In this document: positions 45,288-54,705 of the stretch, piece by piece
Numbering within the stretch: the stretch's first letter is position 1
How the letters are laid out: each line of letters begins with the position of its first letter
Origin: CAWIHS01 sp963836005
GTDB lineage: Bacteria; Pseudomonadota; Gammaproteobacteria; GRL18
DNA length: 64,000 bases
Reading direction: 5' to 3'
NCBI GenBank assembly: GCA_963836005.1
Contig: CAWIHS010000004.1
Coordinates: forward strand, 434,001-498,000
Position numbers and translations under genes: made by a program
The notes under the pieces: model-generated
What the model was told of the DNA's origin: nothing
Seen by the model: the letters and a program-made list of their open reading frames with translations, nothing else
Databases searched by the model: none

Positions 45288-45533
45288 TTATGGATTTTCA
45301 ACTGTATGAAGTAACAGCTTGTTCTCAAAATACACTGTGTAGCCGGGATACTGCCAGCGAATGATGGGCGGTTGACCTACTGCTTCGAGTTTTTTTTCAG
45401 GCTGGCCCAGCAGACTGACGATTTTTTCCATGCTGGAGCCGCGAGCAGGTAATCTGGGCTCTGATGCCTGTAGTGTAATCTGATAGAGTAATATAACTAG
45501 CAGAGAATATATGAGTATTGATTTTTTTAACAT
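45288..45533 (-). CDS. Small exported SmpA/OmlA-like protein
   Basis: 81 residues. Signal peptide MLKKSILIYSLLVILLYQIT ... ASEP. The mature part RGSSMEKIVSLLGQPEKKLE, then IRWQYPGYTVYFENKLLLHT, has the BamE/SmpA-like pattern: a short helix with a GxP turn followed by W-x-Y and a beta-hairpin. It is probably periplasmic with an unknown partner. It converges with the two-helix membrane protein gene, their stops about 18 bp apart. Confidence 0.65.
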   Translation of the reverse strand: MLKKSILIYSLLVILLYQITLQASEPRLPARGSSMEKIVSLLGQPEKKLEAVGQPPIIRWQYPGYTVYFENKLLLHTVENP

Positions 45534-45720
45534 TCCGGAACGTCCTGTATGGTCTGGTTATGGGCGGTTTCAAACTTAAGTTAAAATACCATAGATTTTA
45601 TAAAGTATTTGTGTATCCTTATATTAATTAGTATTTTATTGTGTGTATGTTATACGTATCACAAAATTATTATCTCTATAGTTGTTGAACACCTGAATTC
45701 ACCAGGCTAATGGTCATATT

Positions 45721-47943
45721 ATGGTCTATGTTGAAGCTATTTCTGAAACACATGATACTCCTGTCGAGAGGTTTAATGCCCTGACAGAGAAAATCAGGGA
45801 AAGTTATAGTCATGTTTATATTGACGCTTTAAAGGAGGCATTTGAATTCGCTAATGAAGCTCATCATGGTCAGGTCAGGGCTTCTGGTGAACCTTATGTG
45901 TTTCATACAATTTCTGTCGCCGAAATTTTACTGTCATTAAACCTGGATACACCTTCACTGATGGCAGCCTTGCTGCATGACGTTGTAGAGGATACTTCTG
46001 TAACACTCGAAGATCTGGAACAACGCTTTGGTGAAGAAGTTGCATCTTTAGTTGACAGTGTGACAAAGATGAAGGCTTTTTCTAACTTTAAACCCAATGC
46101 TAGTGAGAGGTCAAAAAAAGAGGGTCTAATTGCCGAGAACCTGAGAAAATTATTGTTGGCCATGGCCAAAGATGTCAGAGTCGTGATGATTAAACTGGCC
46201 GATCGTTTACATAATATGCGTACCCTGGATTCGCTGCCTGACTACAAGCAAAAAAAAATTGCCAGTGAAACCGCAGAAATATATGCTCCACTGGCCAATC
46301 GTCTTGGAATATGGCAATTAAAATGGGAACTGGAAGATCTGTCTTTTCGTTACCTGGATGAAGTAAATTACCAGAAAATTGCTAAATTTCTCTCCGAAAG
46401 AAAGGTGGATCGGGACAAATATATCGATAACGTTGTTGCTATCATCAAAAAAAATCTGCAGGAAAATCAGATTGAAGCTGAGGTAACGGGCCGTTCTAAA
46501 CATATTTACAGTATCTGGAAAAAGATGAAACGCAAAAACCTTGGGTTTCATCAACTCTATGATCTGCGTGCGGTACGCATTCATGTAAAAAATCTGAAAG
46601 ACTGTTATCATGCGCTGGGGGTGGTGCATTCCATCTGGCAGCATATACCCTATGAATTTGATGATTATATTGCCACGCCAAAAGAAAATAACTATCAATC
46701 TATTCATACCGCAGTCGTTGGTCCTGATGGAAAAACCCTCGAAATACAGATCCGTACTTTTGATATGCATCAGCATGCGGAATATGGTGTTGCTGCACAT
46801 TGGCGCTACAAAGAAGGAGGTGAAGGCAGCTCTCATTATGATCAGAAAATTGCCTGGCTGCGACAATTGCTTGAATGGAAGGATGAAGAAAAAGATGCAG
46901 GCGATTTTATCGATCGCTTTAAATCTGAAGTGTTCCAGGATCGTGTCTATGTGATGACTCCGGAAGGAGAAATTATTGATATGCCGCAGGGTGCTACACC
47001 GCTGGATTTTGCTTTTTATGTGCATACTGAAGTCGGAGCCAGATGCCGTGGTGCCAAGGCCAATGGGCGTATGGTGCCGTTGACCTATGAACTGAAAAGT
47101 GGAGAACAGGTAGAGATATTAACTACCCGGAATGGTTCACCCAGTCGGGACTGGCTTAACCCGCAGTTGGGTTATCTGAAAACATCTCGTGCCAAGGCAA
47201 AGGTACGCACCTGGTTTAAACAGCAGAATCGGGAACAAAATTTAATCGCCGGGCGTGAAATCCTGGAAAAAGAATTCCATCGCCTCGGAATAGCAAACCT
47301 GTCTCATGAAAAGATGGCTGAGCATTTTCATCTACAATCTGCCAACAATCTGTTTGTGGAGATTGGTCGAGGAGAAATTACCCCTGGCCAGATTGCAACA
47401 GCTGTTCAGGTGTTGGGAGGTCACCATGAGAAACAAATGCAGCCAGATGAAGAACCTGCACAGCAAACTATTGAATTGCTGCCCCAGGGGACGGGTGATA
47501 TTACTATCTACGGCATCGATAATGTGCTCACTCAGATTGCTCAGTGCTGCAAGCCGGTGCCGGGTGACGAAATAGTGGGTTTTATTACCAAAATGAGGGG
47601 AATTACTATTCACCGCAGTGATTGCCACAATGTTCAGCATGCCATGGAAGAAAGCAGCGAACGAATAATTGACGTGGAATGGAATTCTGAAGTTAATCAA
47701 TGTTACTCCATTATGATCGAAGTCATTGCTATGGATAGACAGGGTCTACTACGGGATATTACGACGATCCTTGCTAATCTGGAAATTAATGTTCTGGGAG
47801 TGAATACTTCGTCCAATAAGTCAGATTATTCAGCTCGAATGCGCCTGACTCTGGAAATTGCCGGTATTGCTCAATTAAGCAGGGCTCTAAACCGTATTGG
47901 TCAATTACCCAATGTGGTTGAGGCCTATCGAATTAATGCCTGA
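45721..47943 (+). CDS. relA: RelA/SpoT-family (p)ppGpp synthetase/hydrolase
   Basis: 740 residues with the full long-RSH layout. HD hydrolase: His62, His86-Asp87, Glu90-Asp91 and Asp161 (KLADRLHNM) are all intact, so ppGpp hydrolysis is possible. Synthetase: the DLRAVRIHV region and EFDDYIATPKENNYQSIHT (EFDD at 312-315), the acidic ExDD signature of monofunctional RelA rather than the RxKD of SpoT. TGS domain from about 405 (DRVYVMTPEGEIIDMPQGAT), a zinc-finger/conserved-Cys region (QCCKPVPGDEIVG), and a C-terminal ACT domain (~660-740). The mixed signature leaves open whether it is RelA or bifunctional. It ends at a hairpin terminator. Confidence 0.93.
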   Translation: MVYVEAISETHDTPVERFNALTEKIRESYSHVYIDALKEAFEFANEAHHGQVRASGEPYVFHTISVAEILLSLNLDTPSLMAALLHDVVEDTSVTLEDLEQRFGEEVASLVDSVTKMKAFSNFKPNASERSKKEGLIAENLRKLLLAMAKDVRVVMIKLADRLHNMRTLDSLPDYKQKKIASETAEIYAPLANRLGIWQLKWELEDLSFRYLDEVNYQKIAKFLSERKVDRDKYIDNVVAIIKKNLQENQIEAEVTGRSKHIYSIWKKMKRKNLGFHQLYDLRAVRIHVKNLKDCYHALGVVHSIWQHIPYEFDDYIATPKENNYQSIHTAVVGPDGKTLEIQIRTFDMHQHAEYGVAAHWRYKEGGEGSSHYDQKIAWLRQLLEWKDEEKDAGDFIDRFKSEVFQDRVYVMTPEGEIIDMPQGATPLDFAFYVHTEVGARCRGAKANGRMVPLTYELKSGEQVEILTTRNGSPSRDWLNPQLGYLKTSRAKAKVRTWFKQQNREQNLIAGREILEKEFHRLGIANLSHEKMAEHFHLQSANNLFVEIGRGEITPGQIATAVQVLGGHHEKQMQPDEEPAQQTIELLPQGTGDITIYGIDNVLTQIAQCCKPVPGDEIVGFITKMRGITIHRSDCHNVQHAMEESSERIIDVEWNSEVNQCYSIMIEVIAMDRQGLLRDITTILANLEINVLGVNTSSNKSDYSARMRLTLEIAGIAQLSRALNRIGQLPNVVEAYRINA

Positions 47944-48026
47944 GTTTGTTTTGTGCTGTATTCGTGGAGCAAAGCAGAAAGAGAGCAGAAAGAATGAGGT
48001 TTTACCGCGAAGTAAAATATTAGCTG

Positions 48027-48072
48027 CCAGGCCAGTTATATATTGAGAATATCTGACCTGGTCATTCTTTTT
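48027..48072 (+). terminator. Intrinsic terminator after relA
   Basis: CCAGGCCAG (48027-48035) pairs with CTGACCTGG (48053-48061) through a near-perfect stem extended by TAT/ATA, followed by TCATTCTTTTT. It lies about 85 bp beyond the relA stop and ends next to the 3' end of the converging sqr gene. Confidence 0.7.
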
Positions 48073-48073
48073 G

Positions 48074-49342
48074 CTACTTCAAGCGGTTAATACCCAGTGC
48101 CTTGAGCAGATATTTTTCGTAGATAGGTTCACTGGAACCGGTTTTCATCTTGCGGATAAAATATTTTTCAAAACCAATTTTGGCAAGATGTACCCATTTC
48201 CCTTTTTTGAACCAGGCCAGGTTGCGTGGCGGGATCTGCGGAATAGCAACGAATGCAGCTCCGGTATTACCCATGTCAGCCAGACATATTGCGTTCCAGG
48301 TTCCTTCGTGAGTTGATTCAATATTTTTCAGTTCATCGGCAATATTATGCACAATGGCAGTTACCATGGATTCAATCATATAACCTGTTTTTGGCGCACC
48401 GGTGGGTACGGGCGTGCCTTCAACAGGAGGTATGGCAATGCAAACACCGGCAGAGAAAATGTTTGGGTAAGTCGGGTTTCTCTGATGTTTGTCGACGATA
48501 ACAAATCCACGTGGGTTACATAATCCCTCAACACTGGCAACAGCATCCACACCCTTGAATGCAGGTAACATCATGGCGTGTTTGAAGGGTAATTCGTGCT
48601 GTTTTTTGATACTGCCATCTTCATTTAGTTCATCTACATACATCATACCATCTTCAATTTTTGTGGTTTTGGCATTGCAGATCCAGGTGATATGATGTTG
48701 ACGTAATTCAGATTCCAGCATACTTTTTGAATCGCCCACGCCGCCCAAACCCAGATGACCGATATAAGGTTCAGAGGTAACATAGGTCATGGGTATTTTA
48801 TCGCGGATTTTACGCTTTTGCAGTTCCCGGTTAAGGATAAAAGCATATTCATAGGCAGGGCCAAAACAGCTCGCAAATGGCATGGCTCCAACAATAACCG
48901 GGCCAGGATCATTGGTCAGTTGATTGAAGTTATCAAATGAAGTTTCGGCATGAGATAGCGTGCAGACTGACTGACTATGATGATCGGGACCAGAGCCTTC
49001 GACTTCTTCAAAAGCTAATCTTGGGCCAGTGGTTATGATTAGATAATCATAATTAAGCTTGTCGTTATTTTGCAGGGTGAGTTCATTTTTTTCAGGATCA
49101 ATTTTATCTACTCGCTGGGCAATAAAATTAATATTACGTTTTTCCAGGTAGGGCCTGATTTTAAAACTGATCTCTTTTCTTTCTCTCCATCCCACTGCAA
49201 CCCAGGGGTTGGAAGGAGTGAAATCAAAAGTTTCATTTTCAGTGACCATGGTGATCTTGTGTTCAGCACCCAGCGCTTCACGAATTTCATAAGCGCAGGG
49301 CATTCCCCCTGTTCCTGCGCCAATAATTACGACATGAGCCAT
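48074..49342 (-). CDS. sqr: Sulfide:quinone oxidoreductase
   Basis: 422-residue FAD flavoprotein of the inner membrane's periplasmic face; it oxidises sulfide to sulfane sulfur and passes electrons to quinone. The N-terminal Rossmann motif is IIGAGTGGMPCAYEI. Three cysteines at 127, 159 and 354 correspond, within two residues, to the Cys128/Cys160/Cys356 trio of the Acidithiobacillus ferrooxidans enzyme, the redox pair and the initial sulfide attachment site. NIFSAGVCIAIPPVEGTPVP binds the flavin. A C-terminal amphipathic region (LAWFKKGKWVHLAKIGFEKY) fits monotopic membrane attachment. ATG 49342 has AAGGAG 8 nt upstream. The key sign of sulfide oxidation in this window. Confidence 0.93.
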   Translation of the reverse strand: MAHVVIIGAGTGGMPCAYEIREALGAEHKITMVTENETFDFTPSNPWVAVGWRERKEISFKIRPYLEKRNINFIAQRVDKIDPEKNELTLQNNDKLNYDYLIITTGPRLAFEEVEGSGPDHHSQSVCTLSHAETSFDNFNQLTNDPGPVIVGAMPFASCFGPAYEYAFILNRELQKRKIRDKIPMTYVTSEPYIGHLGLGGVGDSKSMLESELRQHHITWICNAKTTKIEDGMMYVDELNEDGSIKKQHELPFKHAMMLPAFKGVDAVASVEGLCNPRGFVIVDKHQRNPTYPNIFSAGVCIAIPPVEGTPVPTGAPKTGYMIESMVTAIVHNIADELKNIESTHEGTWNAICLADMGNTGAAFVAIPQIPPRNLAWFKKGKWVHLAKIGFEKYFIRKMKTGSSEPIYEKYLLKALGINRLK

Positions 49343-49742
49343 AATAAATATCTCCTTGTTTGTACTTACAGCAGAATAAGACTTTATGCAAAAGCCTTAG
49401 AAAAAAGCAATCTTGATAAAATAGCACAAAAGTTTAAAAAAAACATAAAATTCTGTTTTTTTTAAACTTTTAAATTGAAATACCGGCATGATCAGGGGCT
49501 GATTAGGAAAACTCAATGTATTGGATTTGAATACCTGTATATAGCACACCCCCCAGTTTATATATTTGTATATCAGTCATTGAATATGCGATTCTAAGGG
49601 GTGTAAAATACCGGCAGGGCAGAATTGCGCAGCGCATTCCGTCAGTTGGATTTATAAACTGTGAGGATTGAGGCAGTTCACCTTAGAAGGAGACAAAAGA
49701 AACCAGAGCCCTCGTATTAAGCAACAATAACCAATTATAGAC
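49343..49742. other. Long intergenic region, possible untranslated RNA
   Basis: No protein gene. The plus strand between about 49,590 and 49,740 has locally higher G+C and short paired segments (for example GCAGAATTGCGCAGCGC and CAGTTGGATTTATAAACTG), and leads into a strong hairpin with a T-run. It could be a small RNA, but no known RNA family is recognised. Confidence 0.35.
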
Positions 49743-49788
49743 TATGCCCAGGTAGCATCATAGCTGCTGTGTGACTGGGCATATTTTT
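49743..49788 (+). terminator. Intrinsic terminator with no upstream gene
   Basis: TATGCCCAG (49743-49751) pairs with CTGGGCATA (49775-49783), followed by TTTTT. There is no plus-strand gene for more than 1.8 kb upstream, so it either ends an RNA or acts on antisense transcripts. A secondary TAGCAGC-like hairpin may form in the 23-nt loop. Confidence 0.6.
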
Positions 49789-49865
49789 GGTTTTTGGGTT
49801 TATTTTCCTAAAGGTTGTTTTATTAACTGTTGAATTAATGATTTACGGTTATGTCATGTAAAAGT

Positions 49866-50438
49866 TTATAATGCCTTTTTCAGGCTAAATGCACCACGAA
49901 TATCTCCCAGTTTATAACCACGCGCCTTATCATCAGGATACAATCTATCGAGTGTTTCAACAACTGAGGGCTGAAGTTTTTCTCCGTGGCAGTTTAAACA
50001 GGCTTGTTCAATGGCTATCGCTTTCATATAACGAAATTGTTTATCACCATTTTGTTTAATAATTTCACTGTATTCCATTTCTTTGGCTGACTCGCCACTC
50101 GCTTTTCTGTTCTCAAACTGCTGCAATACACTGGTTTCCCATTTGTCCGGTGCATTCTCGGGATTACGCAGTTTCAATGAGGTACGTGAAAGCTCAACAC
50201 CGGCTTTGTCTCCGGCCTGTTTCGCCAGCTCAGGAGCTACTGTATTACAGGTTTTTATTCCATTTATCGGCCCGCCCGCTTGCAGGGCTGCTTTTAAGTC
50301 GCCTTTTAGGGATTTACCAAATTGCACACTTGTTGCACGACTTTCATTGAGTAATTTCTGAGTATTGAATTCTTCGGCGAACGTGCCTGCTGATAGTATA
50401 ATTGAAGACAGGGTGATAGACAGGATTGATTTTTTCAT
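49866..50438 (-). CDS. Periplasmic haem-binding protein with DUF3365 domain
   Basis: 190 residues with a signal peptide (MKKSILSITLSSIILSAGTF). The DUF3365 (Tll0287-like) fold contains a c-type haem motif CLNCH at 147-151, plus the family's INGIKTCNTVAPELA and LRNPENAPDKWE. The haem must be attached in the periplasm. Related proteins serve as redox sensors or electron carriers in chemoreceptors and cytochromes. It is divergent from a sigma-54 activator with a cysteine-bearing PAS-like domain 134 bp away, which may control it. I do not see a clean -24/-12 element in the gap. Confidence 0.85.
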   Translation of the reverse strand: MKKSILSITLSSIILSAGTFAEEFNTQKLLNESRATSVQFGKSLKGDLKAALQAGGPINGIKTCNTVAPELAKQAGDKAGVELSRTSLKLRNPENAPDKWETSVLQQFENRKASGESAKEMEYSEIIKQNGDKQFRYMKAIAIEQACLNCHGEKLQPSVVETLDRLYPDDKARGYKLGDIRGAFSLKKAL

Positions 50439-50572
50439 AAGTTTAGCTCCCGGATTAAATATAAATAATTAATTTTGTATGTATTATCTTGTCTGGACTA
50501 CAATGAATATGTGATATTGGTTACACTGAACGTAAATATGAAATAACAATGAACCATCAGTGATGGATTGAA

Positions 50573-51892
50573 ATGAAAAAATCACTCTCCTTAAATCTTG
50601 ACGATCTGGTTGAATCGTACGTTGAGCCCACGGTCTTAATTTCGCAAGATTACGTTATTCTGGCGGCAAATTCAGCTTATTTTCTTGTATTTCATCATCC
50701 AAATGATCACAGTTCAATTGTTGGTCAATATTGTTATAAAATTTCCCACAATTATAAACAGCCCTGCGACAGGGAAGGGGAATCCTGCCCTTTACAGCAA
50801 GCTCTGTTAACACGGAAAAAACAGCGAGTTTTGCACGTTCATCATAGCAAAAACGGCCAGGAACATGTGGATATTGTCCTCTCGCCCATGCACACCAGAG
50901 ATAATCAAATTCACTTTCTGGAAACGATTTCTACCATCAAGCATGCCAGTCCCCGAGCTATAGATAAAGCTCTAGTGGGCAATTCAGAATCATTTAATAA
51001 GCTACTGGCACTGATCAGTCGGGTCGCTCCGCATGAAATATCTGTACTTTTGCAGGGTGAATCCGGTACAGGTAAAGAGTTGGTTTCCCAGGCTATTCAC
51101 AATGCCAGTAAACGTAATTTGGCTGCCTGTGTTACGGTAGAATGTTCCGGTTTGTCTGAAGCACTTTTTGAAAGTGAATTATTCGGACATGAAAAAGGTG
51201 CCTTTACCGGTGCTATTTATAAAAAGAAGGGCCTGGTCGAAGAGTCTCATGGAGGGACTCTTTTTCTGGATGAAATTGGTGATGTACCGTTGTCTTTGCA
51301 GATTAAATTACTTCGCCTGATTGAAACCAGAACCTATCGCAGGGTGGGAGGTATTGAACTTCACCAGGTCGACTTCCGACTGATTTGTGCTACTCACAAG
51401 AACTTAAAGGAACTGGTCAGGCAGGGGCAGTTTAGAGAAGATCTTTATTACCGTATCAGCACTTTCCCAATTAGGCTACCTCCTTTGCGTGAACGTAAAG
51501 AAGACATACCGCTGCTGATTGATACGTTTCTTAAACAGATCTGTCCCTCACGTGAGGTTCAGGTATCTGACCGTGTATGGCTTCTTTTTAAGCGATATGA
51601 TTTTCCGGGAAATATTCGGGAATTAAGAAATCTGCTGGAACGCAGTCTGGTAATGGCTGATGATAAGAACATCGATATTGAACACTTCGCTGCAGAAATA
51701 ATCTTAAATTCTGCAAATGAGTTAGATGCCGAGAATAAGAAAATCTATCAACTTCAAACACTTGAGCAGGCAGAAGCGGATTATTTACAATGGGCCAGCC
51801 ATTACTTCACCGGTGACAATAAAGCACTGGCGAAGGTTCTTGGGATCAGTGAAAGATCACTTTATCGTAAATTATCGCAGAGAGAGAAATAG
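50573..51892 (+). CDS. Sigma-54-dependent transcriptional activator with Cys-rich PAS-like sensor
   Basis: 439 residues in three parts. The N-terminal ~125 residues form a PAS-like sensor with cysteines at 54, 65 and 72 in QYCYKISHNYKQPCDREGES then CPLQQALL, a C-x-x-x-x-H...C...CPL pattern suited to metal, haem or redox sensing. The AAA+ domain has Walker A GESGTGKE (162-169), sigma-54-contacting GAFTGA (209-214), Walker B LFLDEIG and FREDLYYRI. A C-terminal Fis-type helix-turn-helix follows (KALAKVLGISERSLYRKLSQ). There is no receiver domain, so it responds directly to a signal. The divergent haem gene is a likely target. Confidence 0.9.
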   Translation: MKKSLSLNLDDLVESYVEPTVLISQDYVILAANSAYFLVFHHPNDHSSIVGQYCYKISHNYKQPCDREGESCPLQQALLTRKKQRVLHVHHSKNGQEHVDIVLSPMHTRDNQIHFLETISTIKHASPRAIDKALVGNSESFNKLLALISRVAPHEISVLLQGESGTGKELVSQAIHNASKRNLAACVTVECSGLSEALFESELFGHEKGAFTGAIYKKKGLVEESHGGTLFLDEIGDVPLSLQIKLLRLIETRTYRRVGGIELHQVDFRLICATHKNLKELVRQGQFREDLYYRISTFPIRLPPLRERKEDIPLLIDTFLKQICPSREVQVSDRVWLLFKRYDFPGNIRELRNLLERSLVMADDKNIDIEHFAAEIILNSANELDAENKKIYQLQTLEQAEADYLQWASHYFTGDNKALAKVLGISERSLYRKLSQREK

Positions 51893-52085
51893 AGACACTG
51901 TCAGCAAAGAAAATGTGCTGTTTTTTTTATTGATAGTTTTCACCTTTATATCCATAAATAGTTAACCTGGCTCTATAATGAAATGCAAAAGAAAAAGTTT
52001 GATTTTTTTTTACTGTATTTACGATGAATAAAAATGGCACTACATAACTGTGCCGCATGTGTCAAACTAATACGCATGGACATAT

Positions 52086-54170
52086 TCAGTTTACAATAGC
52101 TCTTTTGGGAGTATTAAAAGAAACGTCTTTATCTGCAGATTCAGGCGTTAGTGTCTCATCCCATGTTTCATAGTACAGGTTTTCAACCCAGGTTTTAAAG
52201 CTTGTATCAGCTTGCAGCTGCGTTAAAGCACTGCTTGCCAGCTGAGTATATTCAGTTTTGTTGTCAGTTTTTGCATAACATTCGAGTAATTTGAAAATAA
52301 AAGAGGTATTATCCGGCTCATTAATGAAGAGCTGCTTTAATAAAACTTCAGCCCTGTCATAACTTCCATAAGCCAGATAAGTATTTATTTCACTTAATAT
52401 TTGATTATGCTTTCTGAGCTTGGTTGTTGTGCCTGTTTCAGGCTCATCATCAAATTCAGGCAGATCTGAATCATATGGCATGTCTGAATCAGCAGCATGC
52501 AAAGTGCTTTCCCAGCTTAAATTCCGGTAATTTTCAGCATGGAAGCCTGACTGTAGCGTATCAGTGATTTCTATTTCAGGATTATTTGTTCTGACCAGTT
52601 TAATATTCTCTTTTTTCTCATGGGGATTATTGTCCAGTCCATTCTCCCGCTGATGATTAATATGATTTTCAAAATATTCCAGAAAATTCATGTCATCATT
52701 AAGTTGGTCAGAGGATGCTTTATTTGATTGTTCATTTAATGCAGGTTCAGCAGATAGCTGTTGCTGGATTTTATTTTTATACTGACGAATACCTAGATAG
52801 CTAAAGATCAAAAGCAGCAGGCTAATTGATCCAGCAATTAAAGCTATAAATGGATTAAATATAAATTTTTCTACAGCTGAGCCAGGTGGTTGTTTTACAC
52901 TGCTTAAAGTAGATTCTGTCCTGACGGCAGATATAGTCTTGCTGGTCTGCTGGATGTTTTCTGATCGAAACAGGTTTTGCATATCGCCTCGCGGTGTTGA
53001 GGGTAGTGGCGATTTAAAAGTTGATAACTGCTTGTTTAAGTGTTTTTCCTGGAAATCCAGGTGTTTCATTTGCATGTTTAGAGCTGAAATTCTGGCTTCC
53101 AGTGCTTTCTTATCAGCGTCAAGTGACTTAATCTTCTGTCTGGATGTATCCAGCATTTTCTGCATGGCAACACCTGAATCGATATTTGCTGATGAAGCGG
53201 ATGACTTAACAGGAACAGGCGGTAATATATTGAGCCTGGCGGCATTTTTATTGACGGGCAGAGTTTTATTTGCAGTATCTATTTTTGCAACAGCTCTTTC
53301 AGAAGCAACTTTTTGACTGCCTGATAGCTGTTTGTCCATCTGTCTGGATTCTGGTAGATTTTTTCGTAATCTGGTAGCTTTTGCAACAGATTCTATCGAT
53401 TTCAGGTCGTTTATTCCTCTAATCTCCGCAATAGTGGGAATATGCAGTGTAACACCTGTTTTCAGCAGGTTAATATTGGAATTGATAAATGCATCCGGAT
53501 TGAGAGCAAATAATGCCTGCATCATCTGCTGCCTTGTTACATTTTTATCGGGTCGAAACTGGCCGGAAATTTTCCATAGAGTGTCGGCTCGCCGGGTTGT
53601 ATAAGTTTTAGCACCGGCATGTGAAACTGCTGCGCTGTGCATAGTGATAGTCCTGGTTTTTATTTGCCTGGCTGGTGTAATATGCCCAGGTTTAGCTGAA
53701 CTGATTTTAGTCTGGGTAACTGTTTGAGGAAAACTTTTTTGAGCTTTGTTATGCTGATACGCTGCTTTTTGAATAATCTCTGGCGGATCGAGTAACAGGT
53801 TATAAGCCTTATTTATATGACCATGACGCCAGTGCAAATCGGTAATAAAGCTGATAAAGGGTTCCCGGATGACTTTTTTGCTGCTCAATTCAATGACAGC
53901 AGTGCGGGCTGAAATCTTTTTCAGTTTAAATCTGATCTGTTTCATCGCCTTCGGCATCTGCAGGTTCAGTTTATGGTAAATATTTTTATGAGCATTGCGA
54001 ACGGATACATCGTCCCAGTTTACTGAGCCTTTATCTATCAATTGAATCTGTGCATTCAGAGGTTCATTTATCCTTGAATATACTTTCAGTTCACCCAGAC
54101 TTAGAGCATGTGAATTTACGGTAAAAAAGGCAAGAGGAATTAATAACTGTGGTTTCGGGGCTGATATCAT
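52086..54170 (-). CDS. fimV: FimV-like peptidoglycan-binding inner-membrane protein
   Basis: 694 residues. The N-terminus has the FimV signature LSLGELKVYSRINEPLNAQI (after a short signal), then a beta-rich domain to about residue 110. A LysM domain at ~195-260 (RRADTLWKISGQFRPDKNVT then MQALFALNPDAFINSN) binds peptidoglycan. Next come a Ser/Lys-rich linker with a coiled coil (~335-385), a membrane helix at ~445-463 (FIALIAGSISLLLLIFSYLG), and an acidic cytoplasmic tail with TPR-like helices ending in YETWDETLTPESA. FimV organises the cell pole, type IV pili and twitching in gammaproteobacteria. Longer spacer regions than in Pseudomonas are absent, so it is a compact form. Confidence 0.87.
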   Translation of the reverse strand: MISAPKPQLLIPLAFFTVNSHALSLGELKVYSRINEPLNAQIQLIDKGSVNWDDVSVRNAHKNIYHKLNLQMPKAMKQIRFKLKKISARTAVIELSSKKVIREPFISFITDLHWRHGHINKAYNLLLDPPEIIQKAAYQHNKAQKSFPQTVTQTKISSAKPGHITPARQIKTRTITMHSAAVSHAGAKTYTTRRADTLWKISGQFRPDKNVTRQQMMQALFALNPDAFINSNINLLKTGVTLHIPTIAEIRGINDLKSIESVAKATRLRKNLPESRQMDKQLSGSQKVASERAVAKIDTANKTLPVNKNAARLNILPPVPVKSSASSANIDSGVAMQKMLDTSRQKIKSLDADKKALEARISALNMQMKHLDFQEKHLNKQLSTFKSPLPSTPRGDMQNLFRSENIQQTSKTISAVRTESTLSSVKQPPGSAVEKFIFNPFIALIAGSISLLLLIFSYLGIRQYKNKIQQQLSAEPALNEQSNKASSDQLNDDMNFLEYFENHINHQRENGLDNNPHEKKENIKLVRTNNPEIEITDTLQSGFHAENYRNLSWESTLHAADSDMPYDSDLPEFDDEPETGTTTKLRKHNQILSEINTYLAYGSYDRAEVLLKQLFINEPDNTSFIFKLLECYAKTDNKTEYTQLASSALTQLQADTSFKTWVENLYYETWDETLTPESADKDVSFNTPKRAIVN

Positions 54171-54409
54171 AATTTAGTCACATCCATTATGTCATTATGA
54201 TTAAAGAATCTGGATAAAACCATTTTTCTAGGCAGAAGCGGTTTGCCAAATGAATTAAGTGCTGATTTTTACTATTTATTATAGTAATTTCATGCTATGG
54301 ATGTAGCAGAACAGATCACATTTGTGAAACAAATCCGCATAAACAGAATTAATCTATTTTTGAGCAGTTCCTTTAATATCGAATAGAATTACACTACATT
54401 TATTCATAC

Positions 54410-54651
54410 GTAGGTACTTAAGGATAATTGAGTGTTTGTGGAAGGCAGATAATTGCTCCTGCGTGATCTGCATTCCCTACATGACTACCATGGATGGTGG
54501 AAATGCATGCGAGAGGCAGGAGCCGAAGTCGTCCTTGCAGGTCAAGTTTTTATAGCCATGGACGGCTATAAAAAGCCTACATGGAAGTATTTACGGCGTC
54601 TTCTGGAACAAATACTCGATTATCCGCACCTGATTTTGTTTAAGTACCTAC
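54410..54651. repeat. Modular repeat with alternative ends (copy D)
   Basis: Contains at 54444-54535 the same ~90-bp module found inside MITE family 1 (GGCAGATAATTGCTCCTG ... GAAGTCGTCC). Its ends differ: GTAGGTACTTAA (54410-54421) and the exact complement TTAAGTACCTAC (54640-54651). No clear target duplication is visible. This shows that the module can be bounded by unrelated inverted termini. Confidence 0.65.
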
Positions 54652-54705
54652 CTATGTACATTTATTAGTAAGTCTATTTATTAATGCAGATTAAGGCATA
54701 TTGAC

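Noticed and set aside
46318..47025. 235-residue antisense frame within relA
   Set aside because: Fully overlaps a highly conserved enzyme region; no start signal or recognisable domain.
50439..50572. Sigma-54 promoter between the haem gene and its divergent activator
   Set aside because: No pair matching GG-N10-GC with the usual flanking bases is convincing by eye.
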